A stretch of 64,000 bases of DNA from Streptomyces sp. XY006 (GTDB taxonomy: Bacteria; Actinomycetota; Actinomycetes; Streptomycetales; Streptomycetaceae), in the NCBI RefSeq assembly GCF_002237655.1, contig NZ_NOKT01000016.1, positions 124,001 through 188,000 on the forward strand, given 5' to 3'. A program made the position numbers and the translations under genes. Under the pieces are notes generated by a model. It saw only the letters and a program-made list of their open reading frames with translations. It was not told where the DNA came from and ran no database searches. Shown here piece after piece: positions 58,279 to 64,000 of this stretch; the first letter of the stretch is position 1; every line of letters starts with the position of its first letter.

Positions 58279-58964
58279 ACGACGCGCTCCATGTCCCGCG
58301 ACCTGCCGTCCCGTACGACGATCTCGCGGTCGGAGTAGGCGGCCACCCGGGCTTCGTGGGTGACGAGCACCACGGCCGTGCTGGCCGACCGGGCGGCGTC
58401 CGTGAGCAGTTCCATCACGCGCTCGCCGTTGAACGAGTCGAGCGCGCCGGTCGGTTCGTCGGCGAAGACGACCCGGGGGTTGGTCACCAGCGCCCGGGCG
58501 ACGGCGACCCGCTGCCCCTGACCGCCGGAGACCTCGCCCGGCCGTTTGCCGCGCAGGTCGTCCACCTCCAGCCGCTCCATCCACGCGAGGGCGGCCTTCT
58601 CGGCCTCCTTGCGGGAGGTGCCGTTCAACCGCAGCGGCAGGGCCACGTTCTCCACGCAGGTCAGTTCCGGCACGAGCTGTCCGAACTGGAACACGAACCC
58701 GAACTCCGAGCGCCGCAGCGCACTGCGCTCGGCGTCGTTCATCGCGGTGACCTCGCGGCCGTTGTACATGATCGAGCCGGAGTCGGGCGGGACGATCCCG
58801 GCGAGGCAGTGCAGCAGCGTCGACTTGCCCGAGCCGGACGGGCCCATCACGGCGACGACCTCGCCCGGGTGGATGGAGAACTCCGCACCGTCGAGCGCGG
58901 TGGTCGGCCCGTACGCCTTGCGCAGGTCCTGGGCGGTGAGCAGGGAACCGGCGGGAATCGTCAT
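58275..58964 (-). CDS. ABC transporter ATP-binding protein, LolD/MacB-like (229 aa)
   Basis: The nucleotide-binding subunit for the FtsX permease. Walker A is GPSGSGKST near residue 42, the Q-loop FQFGQLVP near 95, the signature motif EVSGGQGQR near 145, Walker B VVFADEPTG near 168 and the H-loop THE near 202. ATG 58964 overlaps the PadR stop codon (ATGA), and its own stop overlaps the permease start. The three genes form one coupled unit. Confidence 0.93.
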   Translation of the reverse strand: MTIPAGSLLTAQDLRKAYGPTTALDGAEFSIHPGEVVAVMGPSGSGKSTLLHCLAGIVPPDSGSIMYNGREVTAMNDAERSALRRSEFGFVFQFGQLVPELTCVENVALPLRLNGTSRKEAEKAALAWMERLEVDDLRGKRPGEVSGGQGQRVAVARALVTNPRVVFADEPTGALDSFNGERVMELLTDAARSASTAVVLVTHEARVAAYSDREIVVRDGRSRDMERVV

Positions 58965-59485
58965 CGGGCCACCGCCTCGCGGAGCTTGTCCAGACGCGCC
59001 GCGGTCAGCTCCAGCCAGCGCAGGTCCGCCTCCAGGTGGAACAGCGCGTGGTCGCAGATGAGCTGGTCGGCGAGATCGCCCTTGCGCTTGCGGTCGGTGA
59101 GGATGCGCATGCTGCGCAGGTGCTCCGAGCGCTGGGTGTCGAGGATGTCGGCGGCGTCGCGGTGGGTGAGCAGCGCGAGGACGACCTTGGTGTAGAGGGT
59201 CGACTGCAGGTACGGCTCGGGCTTCTCCGGCGTCGCGAGCCAGCGCTCGACGTCGGTGATGCCGGCCTCGGTGATGGCGTACCGCTTGCGCTCGGGACCG
59301 CCGCCGGCCTCGATGCCGTCGACCTCGACGAGCCCGTGCTTCAGCAGCCGGGACATCGTCGAGTAGACCTGGCCGTAGTGGAGCGGCCGGTCGTGACCGA
59401 ACTTCTCGTCGAAGGCCCGCTTCAGGTCGTAACCGTGGCGCGGGCCGGACTCCAGGAGCCCCAGGAGAGTGTGACCGATGGACAT
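58961..59485 (-). CDS. PadR-family transcriptional repressor (174 aa)
   Basis: A winged-helix repressor with the PadR C-terminal helical dimerisation domain. Residues 1–75 show MSIGHTLLGLLESGPRHGYDLKRAFDEKFG and the wing ERKRYAITEAG; the rest (about 85–174) is helical. It heads the operon with the ABC transporter, like drug-responsive PadR–ABC units. No ribosome site precedes ATG 59485. Three TGTAYAC boxes directly upstream (59495–59525) likely bind the repressor. Confidence 0.88.
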   Translation of the reverse strand: MSIGHTLLGLLESGPRHGYDLKRAFDEKFGHDRPLHYGQVYSTMSRLLKHGLVEVDGIEAGGGPERKRYAITEAGITDVERWLATPEKPEPYLQSTLYTKVVLALLTHRDAADILDTQRSEHLRSMRILTDRKRKGDLADQLICDHALFHLEADLRWLELTAARLDKLREAVAR

Positions 59486-59494
59486 GCCGAGGAC

Positions 59495-59525
59495 TGTACA
59501 CGGGGTGTATACGCGGGATGTATAC
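59495..59525 (-). promoter_or_regulatory. Three TGTAYAC boxes upstream of the PadR gene
   Basis: TGTACAC (59495), TGTATAC (59506) and TGTATAC (59519) are spaced 11 and 13 bases apart, 10–40 bases before the PadR start. Their core GTATAC is palindromic. A candidate operator for PadR autoregulation. Confidence 0.55.
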
Positions 59526-59609
59526 GCCGAGTGTGCAGATCATGGCGGGGTGTGCGGCCGCGCAGGTCGCCGGGCGTTGTCACGGTTCCGCAACAGCCCC
59601 GCGGTCCGT

Positions 59610-59912
59610 TCAGGCCGACGGAGGGCCGGACGGGGGCCCGGGCGAAGGGCCGGACGGGGGCCCGGGCGGGGGGCCGCCCTGTGCACCGGGCGGCCGGCCC
59701 CGCCGGGGCAGCGGGCCGGTCTCCCGCGGCAGCCGCCCCGCCTCGGCAAGGGCCCGCCGCAGCAGGAACTCGATCTGCGCGTTCGCCGACCGCAGCTCGT
59801 CCCCGGCCCACCGTGCCAGCGCCTCGTACACGGCCGGGTCCAGCCGCAGCAGCACCTGCTTGCGCTGCTGCGGCCGCCGCGGGGAGGGGGAACCCTCGGA
59901 CGGAGCCGTCAC
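59610..59912 (-). CDS. Ribbon-helix-helix (Arc-like) DNA-binding protein (100 aa)
   Basis: Residues about 15–60 read as a ribbon-helix-helix fold: QVLLRLDPAVYEALARWAGDELRSANAQIEFLLRRALAEAG. The C-terminus is a Pro/Gly tail with PPSG repeats. GTG 59912 overlaps the stop of the SPFH gene (GTGA), so it is translated with it. Such small RHH proteins often autoregulate their operon. The perfect palindrome at 60898–60911, upstream of the operon, is the natural target. Confidence 0.72.
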   Translation of the reverse strand: MTAPSEGSPSPRRPQQRKQVLLRLDPAVYEALARWAGDELRSANAQIEFLLRRALAEAGRLPRETGPLPRRGRPPGAQGGPPPGPPSGPSPGPPSGPPSA

Positions 59913-60844
59913 TGGTAGAGCGTCCCGGCGTTGAGGACCGGCTGCGGGGCCCGGTCGCCGCACAGCACCACCATCAGGTTGGAGACCATCGCGGCCTTGC
60001 GCTCCTCGTCGAGGGTCACCAGGTCCTGCTCGGTGATCCGGGCGAGCGCCGACTCGACCATGCCCACGGCGCCCTCCACGATCTGCCGCCGGGCCGCGAC
60101 CACCGCTCCGGCCTGCTGCCGCTGGAGCATCGCCGAGGCGATCTCGGGGGCGTAGGCGAGGTGCGTGAAGCGGGACTCGATGATCTGCACGCCGGCGGCC
60201 TCCACGCGCGCGTGCAGCTCGACCGCGAGCTTCTCGGTGATCTCCTCGGCGTTGCCGCGCAGCGAGAGGCCGTCCTCCTCGTGGGCGTCGTAGGGGTATT
60301 CGATGGCGATGTGCCGCACGGCCGCCTCGGTCTGCGTGGAGACGAACTCGATGTAGTCGTCCACCTCGAACGTCGCCTGGGCCGTGTCCTCCACGCGCCA
60401 GACCACGACCGCGGCGAGCTCGATCGGGTTGCCGTAGGCGTCGTTGACCTTCAGCACGGCCGTCTCGTGGTTGCGCACGCGCGTGGAGATCTTCGTGCGT
60501 GAGGTGAAGGGGTTCACCCAGCGCAGGCCGTCCTGCCGGATCGTCCCCCGGTACCGGCCGAACAGCTGGACCACGCGGGCCTCGCCCGGCGCCACCATGT
60601 TCAGTCCGCACATCGCGAGGAACGCCGCGAGCGCGACCAGGATGCCGCCGATGATCAGGGCGGCCTTCGCGCCGGCCGCGGAGACCGTCGTGGCGGCCGC
60701 GATCAGGCCGGCGCCGGCCAGCAGCCCGAGCAGTCCCAGCAGCAGGGCGAGACCGCCGCCGATGCTGTGCGCCGCGAACTCGCGCACGCGGGGCGCCGGC
60801 ATCTCCGGCACATCGGCCGTGACCTGCGCGTCGTGTGTGGTCAT
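59909..60844 (-). CDS. SPFH/Band 7-family membrane protein (311 aa)
   Basis: A stomatin/flotillin-like scaffold. Two hydrophobic segments (about 33–55 and 60–85) are followed by the SPFH domain (about 95–270), with GEARVVQLFGRYRGTIRQDGLRWVNPF and EERKAAMVSNLMVVLCGD near the end. Members organise membrane complexes and may protect proteases. ATG 60844 is preceded by GGGGGA. Its stop overlaps the RHH gene. Likely co-regulated by the GTGATATCAC palindrome. Confidence 0.88.
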   Translation of the reverse strand: MTTHDAQVTADVPEMPAPRVREFAAHSIGGGLALLLGLLGLLAGAGLIAAATTVSAAGAKAALIIGGILVALAAFLAMCGLNMVAPGEARVVQLFGRYRGTIRQDGLRWVNPFTSRTKISTRVRNHETAVLKVNDAYGNPIELAAVVVWRVEDTAQATFEVDDYIEFVSTQTEAAVRHIAIEYPYDAHEEDGLSLRGNAEEITEKLAVELHARVEAAGVQIIESRFTHLAYAPEIASAMLQRQQAGAVVAARRQIVEGAVGMVESALARITEQDLVTLDEERKAAMVSNLMVVLCGDRAPQPVLNAGTLYQ

Positions 60845-60897
60845 GGGTGATCCCCCGGTTCCTCTGAGAAGCCACGCCTGCATAGCTTCTTCCTAGC

Positions 60898-60911
60898 TAA
60901 GTGATATCACT
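60898..60911. promoter_or_regulatory. Perfect palindrome AAGTGATATCACTT upstream of the SPFH–RHH operon
   Basis: A 14-base perfect palindrome lying 54–67 bases before the SPFH start codon, in an A/T-richer promoter region (CTAGCTAAG on one side). It fits an operator for a dimeric repressor such as the ribbon-helix-helix protein of the same operon. Confidence 0.6.
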
Positions 60912-61105
60912 TTACCTCTCCATCGCAACCCCATGCGTGTCTCGTACGTCGGTTCCGTTGGGATGGGTGCTGATTGTCACGTCCGCAAAGACCCGGATCG
61001 ACAGCCCTTTCTCATATCTCCCGGTGTTAGCTTTCTGAGCTGACCTGAGCGGCGAACCTGTGTGACATGTGAGCACACATGAACGAAGCGGAGCGGATCG
61101 GACCC

Positions 61106-63394
61106 ATGGGACGAGCGGAAGAAAGACGCGCCCGACAGCGCGGTGGGCGCCGGGCGGCACCCAGGCGCCGCCGTTCCTCGGGCGCGGCCGGCAAGAGCGG
61201 TATACGCAGACTCTTCACCTGGAAGAAGATCCTCGGCACCTTCCTCGGCGTGATCCTGCTCGGGATGGGCGCCTTCATCGTGCTGTACATGGTGATCGAC
61301 ATCCCCGAGGGGAACGCCGACGCCAAGCGCCAGAGCAACATCTACAAGTACAGCGACGGCTCGATCATGGCCCGCGACGGCAAGGTCAACCGCGAGGTCG
61401 TCGATCTGTCCCGGGTTCCCAAGGACGTCCGCCTCAGCTTCGTCGCCGCCGAGAACAAGACCTTCTACAAGGACGCCGGCGTCGACCTCAAGGGCACCGC
61501 CCGCGGCCTGTTCAACACCCTGGCCGGACGCGGCGCGCAGGGCGGCTCGACGATCACCCAGCAGTACGTCAAGAACTACTACCTGACGCAGGAACAGACC
61601 GTCACGCGCAAGCTGAAGGAACTGGTCATCTCCCTGAAGCTGGACCGGGAGAAGTCCAAGGACTACATCCTCGCCGGCTACATCAACACCAGCTACTACG
61701 GCCGCAACGCCTACGGCATCCAGGCCGCCGCCCAGGCCTACTACCGCACCGACGCCGAGAAGCTCTCCGTCGCGCAGGGCGCCTACCTCGCCGCGCTGCT
61801 CCAGGCCCCCAGCCAGTACGACTGGGCCGTCGCCTCGGAGACCGGCAAGAAGCTGGTCAAGGCGCGCTGGAACTACGTCCTGGACAACATGGTCGACGAG
61901 GGCTGGCTCAGCCAGTCCAAGCGCGCCGGGATGAAGTTCCCGGTGCCCGAGGACCCCAAGCCCGCCCCGGGCATGGAGGGCCAGAAGGGCTACCTGGTCA
62001 ACGCGGCCAACACGGCCCTGGAGCGGCAGCTGGTCGCCGAGGGCACCGCCGACAGCGCCAAGGAAGCCGAGGCGATGGTCAACGCCGGCGGCTGGACCCT
62101 CACCCTGAACATCGACAAGAAGAAGCAGGCGGCGCTGGAGAAGTCCGTCCGGCAGCAGCTCACCGCCAAGCTCGACCCCGGCAAGCGCAAGGTCGACGGG
62201 GCCGTCCAGGCCGGAGCCGTGTCCGTGAACCCCAAGACGGGCGGGGTGGTCGCGATGTACGGCGGTGAGGACTACTTCAAGCACTACACCAACAACGCCA
62301 CCCGCTCCGACTACCAGCCCGCCTCCACGTTCAAGCCGGTCATCCTGGCCGCCGCCCTGGAGGAGGGGGCCCGGACGCAGGACGGCAAGCCGATCACCGC
62401 CGACACGATCTACGACGGCACCAGCAAGCGCCCGGTCGTCGACAACGGCACCAAGGTCGGCTTCGCGCCCGAGAACGAGGACGACGCGGACTACGGCCCG
62501 ATCTCCGTCCAGACGGCCATGAACAAGTCCGTCAACTCCGTCTTCGCGCAGATGGGCGTCGACGTCGGCATGTCCGAGGTCGTGAAGGTCGCCGGCAAGC
62601 TCGGCATGGACACCGAGAACATGGAGGCCGTGCCCGCCCAGACCCTGGGCAGCATGGGCGCCAGCCCGCTGCAGATGGCCGGGGTCTACGCGACCCTCGA
62701 CAACCACGGCAAGAAGGTCACCCCGGCCCTCGTGAAGTCGGCCGAGCACCTGAACAGGACCGTGACCATGCCCGACCCGGTCGGCGACCAGGTCATCAGC
62801 CGCGAGGCCGCCGACTCCGTGACCTCGGTGCTGACCGGCGTGGTCGACGACGGCACCGCCCGGGCGTCCGTGCGCAACAACCCCCTGCGCGACGGCCAGC
62901 CGGTCGCCGGCAAGACGGGTACGTCCGACAACAACAAGTCGGCCTGGTTCACCGGCTACACGCCCGACCTGGTCACCTCGGTGGGTCTGTTCGGCGAGGA
63001 CCCCAAGACCCACGCCCAGGTCCCGATGTACAAGGCGGGCGGGCAGCCCCGGGTCAACGGCGGTGGCTTCCCGGCCCAGATCTGGGCGGCCTACACCTTC
63101 GGCGTGATGGGCGACGTCGACAAGTTCGACCTGGACACGCAGCAGGGCGCGGCCGTCCGGCCGACGTGGACGCCGACGCCCTCCCAGTCGCCCACCCAGG
63201 AGCCGACGCGCGAGCCGACGACCGAGGCGCCGTCGTCCTCCCCGCCGCCGACCACGCAGGAGCCGTCCACCACCCCGCCGACGAAACCGTCGTCGTCCCC
63301 GCCCGCCTCCACCCCGCCGACGAAGCCGTCGACGACCCCGCCGGACGGCGGCGGTGGCCCGTTCGACCCGATCAAGCCGGACGAGGACGACTAG
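61106..63394 (+). CDS. Class A penicillin-binding protein (762 aa)
   Basis: A bifunctional peptidoglycan glycosyltransferase/transpeptidase. A basic cytoplasmic tail and one membrane anchor (about 40–65) precede the glycosyltransferase domain, with AAENKTFYKDAGVD near 113 and GAQGGSTITQQY near 150. The transpeptidase domain has the active-site SxxK in ASTFKPV near 404, SVN near 470 and KTGTS near residue 602. The C-terminal tail (from about 690) is Pro/Ser/Thr/Glu-rich. ATG 61106 (MGRAEERRARQRGG) is used; ATG 61079 is nine codons further upstream. A very strong hairpin terminator follows. Confidence 0.93.
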   Translation: MGRAEERRARQRGGRRAAPRRRRSSGAAGKSGIRRLFTWKKILGTFLGVILLGMGAFIVLYMVIDIPEGNADAKRQSNIYKYSDGSIMARDGKVNREVVDLSRVPKDVRLSFVAAENKTFYKDAGVDLKGTARGLFNTLAGRGAQGGSTITQQYVKNYYLTQEQTVTRKLKELVISLKLDREKSKDYILAGYINTSYYGRNAYGIQAAAQAYYRTDAEKLSVAQGAYLAALLQAPSQYDWAVASETGKKLVKARWNYVLDNMVDEGWLSQSKRAGMKFPVPEDPKPAPGMEGQKGYLVNAANTALERQLVAEGTADSAKEAEAMVNAGGWTLTLNIDKKKQAALEKSVRQQLTAKLDPGKRKVDGAVQAGAVSVNPKTGGVVAMYGGEDYFKHYTNNATRSDYQPASTFKPVILAAALEEGARTQDGKPITADTIYDGTSKRPVVDNGTKVGFAPENEDDADYGPISVQTAMNKSVNSVFAQMGVDVGMSEVVKVAGKLGMDTENMEAVPAQTLGSMGASPLQMAGVYATLDNHGKKVTPALVKSAEHLNRTVTMPDPVGDQVISREAADSVTSVLTGVVDDGTARASVRNNPLRDGQPVAGKTGTSDNNKSAWFTGYTPDLVTSVGLFGEDPKTHAQVPMYKAGGQPRVNGGGFPAQIWAAYTFGVMGDVDKFDLDTQQGAAVRPTWTPTPSQSPTQEPTREPTTEAPSSSPPPTTQEPSTTPPTKPSSSPPASTPPTKPSTTPPDGGGGPFDPIKPDEDD

Positions 63395-63441
63395 GACACG
63401 CGAAGGGCGCCCGGTGCACACCGGGCGCCCTTCGCGTGTCC
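63394..63441 (+). terminator. 22-bp perfect hairpin after the PBP gene
   Basis: Arms 63394–63415 and 63420–63441 are fully complementary around GCAC. It starts on the last base of the stop codon and also lies 10 bases from the stop of the convergent gene, so it serves both. Confidence 0.85.
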
Positions 63442-63451
63442 GTGCGGCGGC

Positions 63452-64000
63452 TCAGCCGCGGTTGAGCTCGAACCACACCACCTTGCCGGTGCTGAGCCGG
63501 GTCGCGCCCCAGCGCCGGGCCAGCCGGTTCACCAGGTACAGGCCACGGCCGCCCTCGTCGGTGGCCCGGGCCTGGCGCAGCCGCGGCAACTGCGGGACGT
63601 CGTCACCCACTTCGCAGCGCAGCACGTCCGTGCGCAGCAACCGCAGGGTCACCGGCCGCGAGGCGTACCGCACGGCGTTCGTCACGACCTCGCTGACCAG
63701 CAGCTCCACGGAGTCGCTGAGCTCCTCAAGGCCCCAGCGCTGCAGCGCGCGCCGGGCCAGCCGGCGGGCCCGGCCGGGCGCGGCGTCCTCCGGCTCCAGG
63801 AACCAGTACGCCACGTCACTGGGCGCGATCCCGTCGAACCGGGCGGCGAGCAGCGCGATGTCGTCGTCCCGGTCGCCCGGGCCGAGCATGTCGAGCACCT
63901 CGTCGCACAGCGCCTCCAGGGGCGGCGGATGGTCGGGGCCGGTGAGCTGCGCGGTCGCGGCGAGCTTCTCCCGCAGCTGCTCGATGCCGGTCCACACGTC
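63452..64000 (-). CDS. SpoIIE-like PP2C phosphatase with C-terminal HATPase, 3' part only (at least 181 aa)
   Basis: Cut by the right window edge. The first visible residues (LREKLAATAQLTG…DDDIALLAARFDG) are the end of a PP2C/SpoIIE phosphatase domain, recognised by DDDIALLAAR. An RsbW-type ATPase follows: N-box VELLVSEVVTNAVRYA and G-box DEGGRGLYLVNRLARRWG. These proteins control sigma factors through anti-anti-sigma phosphorylation. Its start and sensor domains lie outside. It faces the PBP gene across the shared hairpin. Confidence 0.85.
   Translation of the reverse strand, partial: DVWTGIEQLREKLAATAQLTGPDHPPPLEALCDEVLDMLGPGDRDDDIALLAARFDGIAPSDVAYWFLEPEDAAPGRARRLARRALQRWGLEELSDSVELLVSEVVTNAVRYASRPVTLRLLRTDVLRCEVGDDVPQLPRLRQARATDEGGRGLYLVNRLARRWGATRLSTGKVVWFELNRG

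Overview
The window is a piece of high-G+C actinobacterial chromosome. G/C-rich third codon positions, frequent GTG starts, GGAGG-type ribosome sites, RsbA/RsbW-like regulators, a CBM–FnIII–GH18 chitinase with DasR-type repeats and the ahpD–ahpC/oxyR arrangement all point to Streptomyces or a very close relative. I see no tRNA, rRNA, insertion sequence, integrase or CRISPR array. Most of it looks like stable chromosomal core, with a distinctive accessory-looking block in the middle.

Left part (1–24.8 kb): two unknown proteins, an AlaA-type aminotransferase, a one-TM Ser/Thr/Pro-rich protein and a secreted trypsin-like protease. Next comes a D-amino-acid/sugar-acid utilisation cluster. A D-aminoacylase and a DSD1-fold deaminase run leftward. 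A PfkB-type sugar kinase, an IclR regulator, RidA and a GntP permease run rightward. They share a divergent intergenic region with a palindromic candidate operator. After these come a secreted M14 carboxypeptidase, an NB-ARC/LuxR regulator, RsbA-like and RsbW-like stress regulators, an Nramp-fold transporter without the usual metal motifs, and the chitinase.

Central part (21.9–41.5 kb): a complete-looking Tad/Flp pilus locus without a prepilin peptidase. The rightward run is a CxxC protein, CpaB, TadZ/CpaE, two TadE-like pseudopilins, TadA, TadB, TadC, a histidine kinase, a NarL-type response regulator, the Flp pilin, a TadG-like protein, a lipoprotein and an OmpA-like protein. It ends with an 841-residue protein that joins four membrane segments, a second Flp-type prepilin segment, an acidic linker and a C-terminal PD-(D/E)xK-like nuclease core. 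One plausible immunity-type gene and one frameshifted gene follow. Leftward, a 519-residue prepilin-like protein with an EF-hand-like loop heads a four-gene operon. The three genes that carry a Flp-type prepilin segment (small pilin, 519-aa protein, toxin-like fusion) have upstream regions that align base for base: a triple TTGGGCCC-type box with fixed 12-base spacing and a TANNNT -10 hexamer exactly 52 bases from the start of the box. This supports co-regulation, probably by the two-component system in the locus, and a model in which the Tad machine displays or releases specialised pilin-fused proteins, one of them toxin-like.

Right part (41.5–64 kb): DUF192, a lipoprotein/secreted pair, a flavin-dependent oxidoreductase, an acetyltransferase, a methyltransferase, a winged-helix protein, a candidate 6C-type small RNA with a true U-tract terminator, a cis-prenyltransferase, a PIN–PhoH ATPase, a secreted SLT-domain hydrolase, an AI-2E-family permease, ahpD–ahpC with divergent oxyR, a PadR–ABC transporter operon with overlapping ATGA junctions, an SPFH/ribbon-helix-helix operon with a perfect AAGTGATATCACTT palindrome, a class A penicillin-binding protein, and the 3' end of a PP2C/HATPase regulator cut by the window edge.
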